Assembly (NCBI GenBank): GCA_024279865.1
Contig: JAJRRC010000063.1
Span: 1-64,000 of the forward strand
Length of the DNA: 64,000 nucleotides
Source of the DNA: Planctomycetota bacterium
GTDB lineage: Bacteria > Planctomycetota > Phycisphaerae > Phycisphaerales > Phycisphaeraceae
Reading direction: 5' to 3'
A program made the position numbers and the translations under genes. Shown here in pieces: positions 51,907-62,171 of the stretch. Numbering within the stretch: the first letter of the stretch is position 1; each line of letters opens with the position of its first letter. The notes beneath the pieces are model-generated. The model was not told where the DNA came from. It searched no databases and saw only the letters and a program-made list of their open reading frames with translations.

Positions 51907-53637
51907 ATGACAAATTCCTTTCGTTTAATGCTATGGATGGCCTGCATGGGCTTTTTACTTGGGGCTCCAGCCCAAGGACATGCCCTCGCAGCAGAGGAAA
52001 CTTCGCCTGCCAAAGAAACGGCTGTCGTCGTAGAAGAAACGACCAAGGAAACCTCTCCCAAAACCACTATTACTCAAGAGCCTGCCGCCACACCCATCAC
52101 AGAAGAGACTCCCAAAAAAGATGATGTCAAAGAAGTAAAAGAGACCTCTCTACCTGCCACGGATCAAGTCACCTGCGACAAAAACAAAAATTGCACCAAG
52201 CCTTGCTGCAAAAAGAACTGTGAAACACGCGATCAGTCTTGTGACAAGCCCTGTGATGAAAAGGACGACTCCAGTGACAAGGTCCAAGCCAAGGCCACCT
52301 CACCTACCCCCCAACTAGCCAAGCCCACCAAGCAACCCTCTGCATTGAGTCGCATTGAAAAAAAGACCAAGCAATTATCAGCCCAGGCAGCACTGCGAAA
52401 ACAAGTCCAAGGAGCCAAGTTTTTTAAACTCCAAGAAGAAAATACCCAACTCAAACTCGAATACAGCCTGATGAAACAACGCCAGGCCAACGCACTACTC
52501 AAACTTGAATTGGAAAAACAACGCCTCGCAGCCATTGCTTCGCTACGCCAAGCTCAGCAGAAAGAATCTCAGGCCAAGCTCAAAGAAGAATTGGCTTCGC
52601 TCAATGCCAACATGCAATTGCAAGAAGCACAAAACAAGCAAAAACTTCTTCAGATGAAGTCCGAATTAACAACACTCACAACTGAAAGAAGCCTCGCCAA
52701 AGCCCGCGCTGCTCAGAAAATGGGGGACTTGGACGATAAACGTGCAGAACTAGCATCTCTGAACGCCCTTTCTTCGGAAAAATTCCGAGCCACTCAGCTA
52801 TCCATCAACCATCAGTCTGCATTGAAAAAATCCTCCTTTATGGAGGCTCAAACCGATATTCAACTGCGTGAATTGCAGCATAAAAAAGATGCTGAGATTT
52901 CAGGCAAACCCACTTATCGCAAAGACCCGTTGGTTAATGGTACGCTGTACATCTCGGACCGTCGCATCAAATTAACAGGTCCCATCATCACCGGCACGGC
53001 CGATTATGTGTGTGACCGAATTCACTTTTTCAATAATGAATCCAAGGAAAAACCAATTTTCCTCGTGATCGACAACTGCCCCGGCGGTTCGGTCATGCAA
53101 GGCTATCGCATCGTCAAAGCCATTCAATCCAGCACGGCTCCAGTCCATGTGGTGGTTAAATCCTTTGCCGCTTCGATGGCAGCGATTATCACCACCTTGG
53201 CGGACCACTCTTACGCGTATCCCAACGCGATCATTCTGCACCATCAATTGTCCGCAGGCCTGCGAGGCAACATCACCGACATGGAACAGGCCGTCCGAAC
53301 CATGCAGGAATGGGAACGTCGTCTAGCTGAACCGGTCGCCAATAAAATGGGGTTGACCGTCAAAGAGTTCAAAAAACAAATGTACGCTCACCGCGCCACT
53401 GGCGACTGGGATGAATTTGCCGACGAAGCGGTCAAACTCAAATGGGTCAACCACGTTGTTGATGAAATCCGTGAAGAAGGAACCCGCGTGCGACCTGTGG
53501 GCGATCCGCCGAAACCTTGGTACTGGGCCTTCTTTGCTCAGGACGAAAAAGGCAATACGTACTGCAAATTACCGCCTTTAGAACCCATGGATGCCTATTT
53601 CATCCATAACCCCAACCAATTTTTCCGTATGCAGTAA
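51907..53637 (+). CDS. Secreted ClpP/SppA-like serine protease with coiled coil and Cys motif
   Basis: 576 residues. A signal peptide (SFRLMLWMACMGFLLG) is near-identical to that of the preceding gene. Then come a Thr/Glu/Lys-rich region, a Cys motif (C90, C96, C100, C101, C105, C112, C116; NCTKPCCKKNC), a long coiled coil (about 145-330) and a ClpP-fold domain (about 340-525). Probable triad: S423 in SFAASMAAI, H446 in ILHHQLSAG, D502 in GDWDEFADEAV; the oxyanion loop is DNCPGGS (389-395). ClpP is normally cytosolic, so an exported coiled-coil version is unusual; SppA-like membrane proteases are the nearest exported relatives. Starts 46 bases after the repeat gene; a terminator follows. Confidence 0.85.
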   Translation: MTNSFRLMLWMACMGFLLGAPAQGHALAAEETSPAKETAVVVEETTKETSPKTTITQEPAATPITEETPKKDDVKEVKETSLPATDQVTCDKNKNCTKPCCKKNCETRDQSCDKPCDEKDDSSDKVQAKATSPTPQLAKPTKQPSALSRIEKKTKQLSAQAALRKQVQGAKFFKLQEENTQLKLEYSLMKQRQANALLKLELEKQRLAAIASLRQAQQKESQAKLKEELASLNANMQLQEAQNKQKLLQMKSELTTLTTERSLAKARAAQKMGDLDDKRAELASLNALSSEKFRATQLSINHQSALKKSSFMEAQTDIQLRELQHKKDAEISGKPTYRKDPLVNGTLYISDRRIKLTGPIITGTADYVCDRIHFFNNESKEKPIFLVIDNCPGGSVMQGYRIVKAIQSSTAPVHVVVKSFAASMAAIITTLADHSYAYPNAIILHHQLSAGLRGNITDMEQAVRTMQEWERRLAEPVANKMGLTVKEFKKQMYAHRATGDWDEFADEAVKLKWVNHVVDEIREEGTRVRPVGDPPKPWYWAFFAQDEKGNTYCKLPPLEPMDAYFIHNPNQFFRMQ

Positions 53638-53657
53638 AATATCTAATGCTATCAGAC

Positions 53658-53689
53658 AAGGGCCTGGCCAAAGTGCTAGGCCCTTTTTT
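53658..53689 (+). terminator. Intrinsic terminator of the repeat protein/protease locus
   Basis: AAGGGCCT (53658-53665) and AGGCCCTT (53678-53685) form an 8-bp stem with a 12-base loop, running into TTTTTT. It lies 20 bases past the protease stop. Confidence 0.9.
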
Positions 53690-53710
53690 CTATAGCATCA
53701 ACTAAACAGT

Positions 53711-53739
53711 TTGATTCGGTTCTCTTAAACATGTAATAT
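53711..53739 (+). promoter_or_regulatory. Sigma-70-type promoter of the sulfatase/ADP-ribosylglycohydrolase operon
   Basis: TTGATT (53711-53716) and TAATAT (53734-53739) are 17 bases apart. Transcription would begin near 53746, with AAAGGA at 53753-53758 as a somewhat distant ribosome-binding site before the ATG at 53770. Confidence 0.6.
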
Positions 53740-53769
53740 CACTAAGTCATACAAAGGAATTCCAGCCTT

Positions 53770-55314
53770 ATGAAACGCCCTCCCAACATTCTTTTTCTAT
53801 TCACGGATCAACAGCGGTTCGATACACTTGGGGCTTTGGGCAACCCATTGATTAAAACGCCGAACCTGGATCGGCTGGTCAATGAAGGCACAGCTTTTAC
53901 GCATTGCTACACGCCAAGCCCGGTTTGCGTCTCGGCCCGGGCTGCTTTGGCGACGGGTTTACCGCCGCATCTCACTGGCTGTTACGACAATGGCAATCAA
54001 GTGGACCCACAAGTTCCCAGCTTCATGGAAAATCTGAGCAGTCAGGGCTATCAAACCCATGGCGTGGGCAAGATGCACTTTACCCCAGACAGCTATCGTC
54101 CTTGGGGATTTCAAAGTCGTGCTTGTGCAGAGGAAATGTCAGAACGGCCCGAAGATGATTTTCGAAAATTTGTACATCAAAACGGTTACGACCATGTAGA
54201 CGATCTCAACGGTGCCCGTGGCGAAATGTATTACATGCCACAACTCTCTCAGTTGCCTGCAAGGTTGCACAACACCCAATGGGGCGCGGACCGCTCGATT
54301 GATTTTCTAAACAATCGTGATACTTCCAAACCGTTTTTCTTGTGGTCCAGTTGGATCAAACCCCATCCTCCGTTTGAAACCCCCACGCCTTGGAACAAGC
54401 TCTACCGCGCGCCAGAAATGCCTCACCCGCACCGTCCCGAGGGTTTTGAACATTTCCAGGCTTATTGGAACAAGGTTCAGAATCGGTACAAATATTACGA
54501 CCAAGGGTATGACGCCTTGCGAATTCGCTGCATCAAAGCAGCCTATTACGCATGTATTTCATTTATTGATTATCATGTTGGGCGTATTCTTGACGCTCTT
54601 GGTGATGAGATCGACAACACACTGATTCTATTCAGCTCCGACCACGGCGAGATGCTCGGCGACCACGGCTGTGTCGGCAAACGATCCATGCTCGACGCGG
54701 CAGTCCGCGTGCCGATGGTCGTGCGTTATCCCAAACGCTTTGCCGCTGGTCAACAATGCAAAGCACCGACCACGTTGTTGGATGTGTGGCCGACGTTCTT
54801 AGCTGCTGCAGGTCACGATCAGCCTCAGGTCTGTGATGAAGGCGTGGACCTTGCCGATGTCGCTTCGGGCAATACCACCCGCAAAGCTGTCTTCAGTCAG
54901 TTCCAGGAAAAACGTTACGGTCTCTACATGGCTGCCACCGAGCAAGGGAAGTACATTTATTCTGCTGCGGATCAGCAGGAATGGTACTTTGATTCGACCC
55001 AATTTGGCCGTGAAACCAACAGCCAAATCGACAGCCCGATTTATGCTCCTCAAATCCAAGAGCATCGCCAATTGCTACTGGATCGTTTTGAACAAGCGGG
55101 TTATGAGGCCCCGGTTAAAAATGGACAATGGCGTTCGTATTGCAAAGCAGAAATTCCTTCGAGTCCGGATGCGGGCCTGCTCTTTCAAGATCACACTAAT
55201 TTACAAGATCGAATTGATTCACTTGGACCGCAATATACCCGGCCGGTCGCGGTATCAGGTACAGATGGATATAAAATTCTTCAAACCCCCGACAATGATA
55301 TGGAGACATCATGA
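53770..55314 (+). CDS. Sulfatase, S1-type with a CVSAR site
   Basis: 514 residues. First metal site LFTDQQRFDT (D13, Q14); the formylglycine cysteine is C53 in PVCVSARAALATG, where the motif C-x-(P/A)-x-R has Ser in third place; second metal site LFSSDHGEMLGDHG (about 290-303). Otherwise a standard sulfatase. No signal peptide. It overlaps the ADP-ribosylglycohydrolase gene by four bases (ATGA), so both are made together. If maturation by anSME tolerates Ser, it is active; several planctomycete sulfatases have such variants. Substrate unknown. Confidence 0.92.
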   Translation: MKRPPNILFLFTDQQRFDTLGALGNPLIKTPNLDRLVNEGTAFTHCYTPSPVCVSARAALATGLPPHLTGCYDNGNQVDPQVPSFMENLSSQGYQTHGVGKMHFTPDSYRPWGFQSRACAEEMSERPEDDFRKFVHQNGYDHVDDLNGARGEMYYMPQLSQLPARLHNTQWGADRSIDFLNNRDTSKPFFLWSSWIKPHPPFETPTPWNKLYRAPEMPHPHRPEGFEHFQAYWNKVQNRYKYYDQGYDALRIRCIKAAYYACISFIDYHVGRILDALGDEIDNTLILFSSDHGEMLGDHGCVGKRSMLDAAVRVPMVVRYPKRFAAGQQCKAPTTLLDVWPTFLAAAGHDQPQVCDEGVDLADVASGNTTRKAVFSQFQEKRYGLYMAATEQGKYIYSAADQQEWYFDSTQFGRETNSQIDSPIYAPQIQEHRQLLLDRFEQAGYEAPVKNGQWRSYCKAEIPSSPDAGLLFQDHTNLQDRIDSLGPQYTRPVAVSGTDGYKILQTPDNDMETS

Positions 55315-56786
55315 CTTCGCTTTCAAAAACTGAACTGCATCGCCGAATGATGGGGTGCTGGCTAGGCAAGGCCGTCGGCGGCACACTGGGCATGCCGTTT
55401 GAAGGGCACGATGGCCCTTTGGAGCTGACTTTTTACGACCCCGTTCCGACAACTTCACTTCCCAATGATGACTTGGATTTACAGGTCTTGTGGGCTTATG
55501 TGCTGGACAAAATGGAAACCCCTCGTGTGAGCCGTCATGCCTTTGCACAAGCTTGGCTCGACCATGTGGATTTCCCATGGGACGAATACGGCAAGGCAAT
55601 CCGCAACCTCAAAATGGGCTTTGGTCCTCCTTGGAGTGGTTCCTATGACAATTGGTTTCAAACCAGCATGGGCGCTGCGATTCGCAGTGAAATATGGGCC
55701 TGTCTGGCTCCGGGCAATCCACCCTTGGCCATGAAATATGCGTATGAAGATGCGTGTGTGGACCATGCGGGCGAAGGCATCTGGGCTGAAGCCTTTTTCG
55801 CAGCACTCGAAAGTGCTGCCTTTGTCTGCCAAGATCAATCCACGCTGTTGGACCAAGCCCTTGATTGTTTGCCCGAACAAAGCAACATTCGCCTGGCGAT
55901 TGAGGACACCCGACGGTGGTGGTCCCAAAACAATGACTGGCTCGCAGTACGTCAGCAAATTCTCGACAAATGGGGCGTGGACAATTTTACCGATGTCACG
56001 ATGAACTTGTCTTTTACCATTCTAGGCTGGCTTGCGGGCGGTGGTGATTTTGGCAAGAGCATCTGCATTGCCGTCAATTGTGGCAAAGACACTGATTGCA
56101 CAGGCGCGACCCTCGGCGCATTAATGGGCATTATTGACCCGGACTGTATTGATGAACATTGGCTTAAGCCAATCGGCTTGGACTTGGTGGTAAGTCCTGA
56201 GATTCATGACATTGAAGCTCCCAAGACTCTTGGAGGCTTTACAGATTTGATCATGAGTCTGAAGAATCGCCTTGATTCGGTTCCCCCGGAAGACTTTTCT
56301 CAGGACGAGAAACCAGACTTGCCAGGCGTGGCGGCAGACGTTGCGTTTGTGGATGCTAGTTGGCTCACTGGCGATGATCAAACCCCGATGCCCAGTTTCC
56401 CCGACCAGAACAAGCGAACGATCCTTCAAGGCACCAGTGCTTCACTGGCAAGCGATGCGTTTGAAGGCGAGGTTCTTCTGTTGCGTTACCGCATTAACCT
56501 GCCTGAAAAACAGGCGGTTCTTTTTATGTTCAATACGCCCAGTGCCAGTTGTGCGTGGCTTGATGGCAAGTTTTGCTTTTCCCGTGGCGAAGGGTCCATG
56601 GTTCCAGCCCTGCATCGAGCGCCTGACAATCAGATTACCACGCTTGAACTAGAAGCTGGCGAGCATGAGATTGTTGCTGCGGTGGCGAAGCCCGCCGATG
56701 GCAAAGATGCGTCTTGGGTTTGTGGCATCGGCGATGCTCAAACCAAACAGTGGGTCATCAACGTGTTTGAATACGTTTATAGCTAA
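55311..56786 (+). CDS. ADP-ribosylglycohydrolase-family protein with a C-terminal beta domain
   Basis: 491 residues. The all-helical DraG/ARH domain (about 1-310) shows GCWLGKAVGGTLGMPFEGH, the metal-binding PNDDLDLQVLWAY (about 50-62) and CGKDTDCTGATLGALMGI (about 256-273), where Asp residues hold two Mg ions. About 150 C-terminal residues form a probable beta-sandwich, rich in aromatic residues. Proteins of this type next to sulfatases in planctomycetes may split N- or O-glycosidic bonds of carbohydrates rather than ADP-ribose. Start overlaps the sulfatase stop. Confidence 0.85.
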   Translation: MTSLSKTELHRRMMGCWLGKAVGGTLGMPFEGHDGPLELTFYDPVPTTSLPNDDLDLQVLWAYVLDKMETPRVSRHAFAQAWLDHVDFPWDEYGKAIRNLKMGFGPPWSGSYDNWFQTSMGAAIRSEIWACLAPGNPPLAMKYAYEDACVDHAGEGIWAEAFFAALESAAFVCQDQSTLLDQALDCLPEQSNIRLAIEDTRRWWSQNNDWLAVRQQILDKWGVDNFTDVTMNLSFTILGWLAGGGDFGKSICIAVNCGKDTDCTGATLGALMGIIDPDCIDEHWLKPIGLDLVVSPEIHDIEAPKTLGGFTDLIMSLKNRLDSVPPEDFSQDEKPDLPGVAADVAFVDASWLTGDDQTPMPSFPDQNKRTILQGTSASLASDAFEGEVLLLRYRINLPEKQAVLFMFNTPSASCAWLDGKFCFSRGEGSMVPALHRAPDNQITTLELEAGEHEIVAAVAKPADGKDASWVCGIGDAQTKQWVINVFEYVYS

Positions 56787-56818
56787 ACCGCTGACCTCTC
56801 AAATTGATCACCGTGATC

Positions 56819-56855
56819 AGAGACGCCTGAGCCTTACCGCTTGGGCGTCTCTTTT
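56819..56855 (+). terminator. Terminator at the end of the ADP-ribosylglycohydrolase gene
   Basis: AGAGACGCC (56819-56827) pairs with GGCGTCTCT (56844-56852), followed by TTTT. The stem overlaps the last codons of the convergent gene at 56834, so coding sequence and terminator share bases. Confidence 0.7.
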
Positions 56856-59800
56856 GCTTTGGTTGCGATGCGTGTGGCATTGATCGGATTGCCTTTACGA
56901 TCTAGGCCGATGGTATTCCCCTCAAAGTGGAACAGTGCATTGGTACGGGAATCCACTTCAAACGGTTCCGCTGGCGGGACAAATGCGCGTCTGCCGCCGA
57001 CTTTGGGCGGGCCAGGCATAAATGGATAACGGGGAATATCGGAGATACGAAATTCATCAATGACGCACGAGGTTTGGTTGTCGCCGGATACGTTTTCTAA
57101 GCCGCCGAGAAGCAGATACGGCCCAGGCTTGCCAGGTTCAATGGCCAAAGGCCACCAATTGATCAAGTCATATCGGCCAAAGGCATCTCCATAGGCATAC
57201 GGATAGCCGTCAAGGTAGATTCGTCGCATGGCCTTGCCGTTGTCATTGGTATTCCACTGAATGGCAAGGTGATACCAACGCCCCGCTGTGATCTGAGGCG
57301 AGCAAAACCGATCTGTCAGGGCAACTTGCCGTAATTGCCCTCCCCCACTACGAAACACGCCTTGCCAATGGGCTCCCGTTTGAAAGGTCATCATAAAAGT
57401 GGGATCGCCCTGATTTTTCAGCGAAAGCAACATGTTTTGATAACCACCAGCAATGGTACTTCGGCCGAAACGAATGAACATTTCAATCGTTCCCTGCCTG
57501 GCGTTAAAATACTCTCGAACAGTCGGGTCTGTCGTCGGGGCTCCCGTGGGAATTCGCACATAGATTTTACTACCCTGCAAACGAATTCCTCTGCGGAAGC
57601 GTCCGCGTGGAAAAGCCACACGAGCAATCACCGATTTTTCAGGACGCTGCTCAGAAACCGCAATCGGCCGAAACAAACTCTCTTTTAAAGGTGCTACAAA
57701 AGTTGGAATCCCAATCAGTTTTAAATAGTAAGGCATCAGTGTCCCACGTGAAAACGATGTGTTTTCTAGTTCAAAATAGGGCTGCGAACTGCGGACAGAC
57801 CAAACTTTACTGGTCTGTCTTGCATGGGGCTTGAGGGTTGCCTTATCTGATTCAAAGGTCTGTACCTGGCCATCAGGAAGTTCTATGTTGATTTGATTGG
57901 TGTTCGGGTGGGTACGTGCGACATGAACCGTAAATTCTTTGGTGCGTTTGGGAACAAAAAACCAAGCAGGTCCTTCAGCATGAACCAATTTCCCATTGCT
58001 AATATCTTGGACAAACAAGGTTCGCCCGTGCATCACCAACAACAGTTCATTGTCACCGGGCCGCCAGGGCAAGCTGCGGCCCAGGGTGCCGCCGTTGTTG
58101 GTTTCATACATGTTGGGGAGCTTGAACTGTAGACGGTATTGCACGGAAGGAACCGAAGCTGGAATGGTAATTTCATAGATACCGATTTTGCGTTGGCTAC
58201 GAAGTAAATTCGAGGCAATGGGCTTGTTGGCTGAATCGGTAATACTTAACTCGTTTTGACGACAATGCAGTTCAATATGCGTTTGACGCCCTTGTTCGTG
58301 TTTGAGATAAAATGTGGAATCCTGCGGCCTCGCGTAAGTGATCACCTGAGGCACAAGCACATCTTCGACCCCAGGCACATCGCGTAATCCCATCCAGATC
58401 AGCGTACTTCGCAAAGGAGCCAGATTCATCGGCCCCGTCAAGTCCGGAACGCCATTATCTAAAACCGCCCGTGCATTCGCGCCAAAACGTGGGTCTGGCT
58501 CACGCTGCCAAGACCATGCCTGAATCCCCGAAGCGATTGCCCATGTCGTATGAAAACGCATCGGCCCAATGGCCCCTCGGGCAAAAGTCGTCGCCACGCT
58601 CACCCATGTGGGTTTGGGGTTTGGGTCCGCCAGCAATTCGCCCAACGCATACTCAAATGAAATGTCATGGCTAGGCCAAAAGCCCGTCCCCAGTTGCCGT
58701 TGCAGGAACACGGGCGCTTGCTCTTCGAGCATTTGTCGCAGGGAAGAATCCCAAGTCAAACGATAGTAGCTCGCCAAGGCTCCCAGGTAAGACACTGCAT
58801 CATCTGTCACGGGTTTGCGTGGCGTGCGTTGATAGCCTTTAACTATTTCCCCCAAGACATCGAGGGGACGTTGGTTGCCGGTGATTAAAAAAGCGGTTGA
58901 TAAAAATCCAGGCCACACATCACCATTCCAACCGGCATCGCTACCGTCAAAAACCCAACTGCCGGTGTGTTTGTAGACTTGGCCAATTTTACGTCCAAGA
59001 TCACTCGAATACCAGTGAATGATCCTCGCATCCATCACCTGCGTGGTCATCGCCAACGCTCGTTGAAAATAACGTCTCTCACCACTACGAAGGTAGAGTA
59101 ACCACGGCACATCTGGATTGCCATAGCTCATATCATCGTTGGCGTTGATTCCGGAATACTGCCATGAAGTATTTTCTTTGCCTTGACGTGATGGCATCAA
59201 ATCTCGAGGGCAACCACGACCATAGTCCCAAAAACCAACCATGGGTTCAAGGCTCGTTGCGATTTCGACGTATTGATCAAATTGCTCGCGAATTTGTGAT
59301 TCCAGACCTGCAAACCGTTCTTCGTCATACGGTGGAATATCAAACGCCAGCACCCCTGCCTTGCAATTCCACTTGGGTTCAGCCATCGCCAGAGGAGGTT
59401 CCTGCCCCAACGTCCCCACAAGCGAGGCTGCTTGGGCATTAGGGGCATGGAAGTTCAGTGTTAAGTGATGCGTACGCGCAAAGCCCAAGCCGTTGGAAAC
59501 ACGGGTTTCAAAGGGGCCTTGTGTCGCCGCATGTTGATTCATCCGGTCCCAGGACTCTTTCCCCCACAGACGCTTGATAGACTCATGACGAAAGTCCAGT
59601 TCATGACCACCCTTGGCTGACCACGCGTGAAAGGTTAAGCCGCGGGGGTTCACTTCCAACGCGTTGGGAAATTGTAAGTTCATGTCCCGCACGGTGAGTG
59701 TTGCGCCTACTTGTTCGCCAAGCAATGATCCCCAGCCTGCTGCTTGGGAACCCGCAATGGGAGTCGCGTCATCTGCCCCAAGCGCAAAGTGCTGTGGCTG

Positions 59801-60502
59801 ATCTTGTATCAGAAAAACAGAGTTGTCTTTGTTCAGTGGTAGCTCACGGTATTTGGCAAGATCCTTGCGATCTGTACCAAAAACACTCACGGAAGATTGG
59901 CCTAAGGACATCGGAAACGCAAGGCCCAACTCACGGAACCACATCTGATCGGTATCGACAGTGACGATCCAAGTATGATCAATTTTTGCCATGGCCTGAC
60001 CACGGAACAACTGAATCCGTGTCAGATATCGGCAAGCTTTTTCACCATTTTCATTGATGTACCAACCCTCAGCTCGCACCACAACGCGCAACGGGCCAGC
60101 CAACTCCACCGTTAATTGATAATCTTCATCCCGACCGGAAGTGCGATAGGTTCGTCCTTGATTATCAACAAAAAACCCGCCTCGCTTGGGCGTCGGAACC
60201 ATCACGGGCTTGCCATCAACCCACGCAGCCTCGATCAACGTGCCACGTGTTCGGCTCAACTGAACCTTCAAACGGCCTGTGTCCACCGTCACATTCTGTT
60301 TATCTTCAGTCACCACAATTGGGTTGACCACGGCCTGACGCTTGGTGCGACGGCCATACTCGAGCATCAAGTCTGTTGGAACCGACACCTCCGAAAAAGA
60401 GAGCTGGGTATCTACCAACACCCACTTCAGTGAATCCTGTTCTCCCCAAGTTGCCGTGGGCGTGATCTGAGAGGGAATCTCTTGGCCTTGAGAATCCAGC
60501 AA
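56834..60502 (-). pseudogene. Main part of a frameshifted YetA/exo-rhamnogalacturonan-lyase-like gene with a LamG domain
   Basis: 1222 codons, but the nominal start (TTG at 60502) lies inside a conserved block (LLDSQGQEIPSQITPTATW), so the true N-terminus is in the frame at 60427-61338. The N-terminal beta region (DSLKWVLVDTQL) resembles PcRGLX/YetA (PL26-type) lyases, followed by a beta-sandwich and an alpha/alpha-toroid region (about 420-640; GNPDVPWLLYLRSGE, DGSDAGWNGDVWPGF). The C-terminal 180 residues are a LamG-like domain (GRWYHLAIQWNTNDNG, SCVIDEFRISD). Probably a secreted polysaccharide-degrading or binding enzyme when intact. The family call rests on blocks recalled, not on a search. 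Confidence 0.6.
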
Positions 60503-61338
60503 GCGAATCTGGGCGGAATCAAAATCTGGCGGCGTGGCAATGGAACGCCAAACGTCACGGGGTACGTCTGATCAGTCGCCAACACAGATTGAGCCACAAT
60601 CGGCACCAGACGTTTACGCACACGAGAGGACTTCTTTTTGGTTTTCAGAGATGACAGGCTCCAAAGCTCCGGAATATAGCCTGCTTCATGTTGTGTTTGA
60701 CGCAGTTGGTCCTGCACTTGGATCGTTTGGGCAGTATCTGCGGTTGCTTTGGTTTGTACCGTTAAATTCGAAAAGTAAACGGTTCCCTGCCCCACCGTCA
60801 AGGCAATTTGGCCTGGTTCTAAAGGCAACAATGTTTTGCGTTGGGCTATCACTTGCCCATCGATCCACAGGGTCATCATCGTGCCATTGGATTCTGCGAC
60901 CAGTTGATAATGTTTGTTGGGTTCTAGTTTGAACGTGTCCACAAAAACCGCAGGCCTCGCAGGCACTGCCAAGCGAACACCTCTGTTGTTGTCGGCACCG
61001 AGTGTAAATTTCGCGGCCCCTGATTGTCCATGTGCTCCGAGCCCGATGATCACGCCGATGTCGGAAATCGTTTCACCTGTAAACCAGCATTCCACACTGA
61101 CACGAACCGCCGAGGCGTCCAGTACTTGATCAAGCCTCAGCATTCCCCCTTTTTCAGACACAATACTGAGGTGGCCCTTGCTCACAGACCAATCGCCGGT
61201 AGCTTTTAAAGCCTCTACAAGATATGTTTTTTCAAAATTATCGTGGTAAACCGTTTGCCAATCAGACCCCCAGGCCCTTGCCGATGTCCATGACACCAGC
61301 AACAGGGCGAGCAAACACAAACTTGCCCGTCGTTGCAT
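60427..61338 (-). pseudogene. N-terminal part of the same frameshifted gene
   Basis: 303 codons: signal peptide (RRASLCLLALLLVSWTSARA), a LamG/concanavalin-like domain (about 25-195, ending GTVYFSNLTVQ), a linker, and then YPVTFGVPLP, which should continue into PPDFDSAQIRLLDSQGQ. That continuation is found in another frame from about base 60530, so one base or a number not divisible by three is missing (or in error) near 60526-60540. After the shift this frame codes about 25 meaningless residues. Could be a sequencing error, a fresh pseudogene or, less likely, phase variation; no long homopolymer lies at the site. Confidence 0.65.
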
Positions 61339-61557
61339 CGAAATATTCCCTTCTCAAGCCCCAGAGAAATGGTCACTCTTCCTAAAAGAGATTTTCCTAC
61401 GAATCCGTATTTTTTGCAAATGCTTACGCCCAAATAACCCTTTAAAAACCATGGACCCGCTTTAATCTCATCCCATATCAATCGACTCAAAATTATATCT
61501 CCCTTAGAATCCATTATTCCACCTAACACATAAACCACATTAAAATAGGATTTAAAC

Positions 61558-62100
61558 ATGTTAACCGCTGAACAACTCGCAGATTATCAGAAATACGCAG
61601 CATCGCTATTTGATCAAGCGGGTGTTTTTATTACTGAAAATGAAAAACAGAACATTGAAATCGCAGACCTGGGGCTCAACCAATTTGAAACGACTGGCCT
61701 AGGGCTTTTGGTCTACGTCAATACAGAGCGTTGCTGTGCCAAGGAACTGGCCATGTGGCCTGGACAAACATGTCCAGAGCATCGCCACCCCCAAGTGAAC
61801 GGCAAACCGGGCAAAGAAGAAACTTTCCGCTGCCGCTGGGGCAAGGTCTATCTCTACGTCGCAGGAGATCCAACGCCCAATCCGCAATGCAGTCCACCGG
61901 CGGGTCATGAAGCGGTGTACACCGTTTGGCATGAGATTGAATTGAGCCCAGGCGAGCAGTACACCATTGCCCCAAACACCCTGCACTGGTTCCAGGCTGG
62001 GGAGCAAGGCTGCGTGATCAGTGAATTTTCCACGCGCAGCACCGATGAACATGACTTTTTTACGGACAAAAAAATTATCCGTTCCACAGAAATCACCTAA
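61558..62100 (+). CDS. D-lyxose/D-mannose isomerase (cupin, YdaE-like)
   Basis: Interconverts D-lyxose and D-xylulose, or D-mannose and D-fructose. The 180-residue cupin keeps the four metal ligands H75, H77 and E88 in CPEHRHPQVNGKPGKEETF and H143 in NTLHWFQAG. Length and blocks agree with D-lyxose isomerases. AGGA is seven bases before the ATG. Together with the lyase-like gene next door (divergent) and sulfatases it points to sugar use from polysaccharides. Confidence 0.9.
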   Translation: MLTAEQLADYQKYAASLFDQAGVFITENEKQNIEIADLGLNQFETTGLGLLVYVNTERCCAKELAMWPGQTCPEHRHPQVNGKPGKEETFRCRWGKVYLYVAGDPTPNPQCSPPAGHEAVYTVWHEIELSPGEQYTIAPNTLHWFQAGEQGCVISEFSTRSTDEHDFFTDKKIIRSTEIT

Positions 62101-62171
62101 CGCCCTAGTCCCCCGATCCTCTTTGTATGGCTTAGCAAATGGCGATCTGATCTCCACCTGTCAGCAGCCCT

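Noticed and set aside
51282-51913. Several long open frames antisense and in another frame to the Cys-rich repeat gene (about 180-198 codons)
   Set aside because: They mirror the strongly biased repeat codons; products are Phe/Leu or Lys/Thr low-complexity without start signals. The chosen frame has a signal peptide and a ribosome-binding site.
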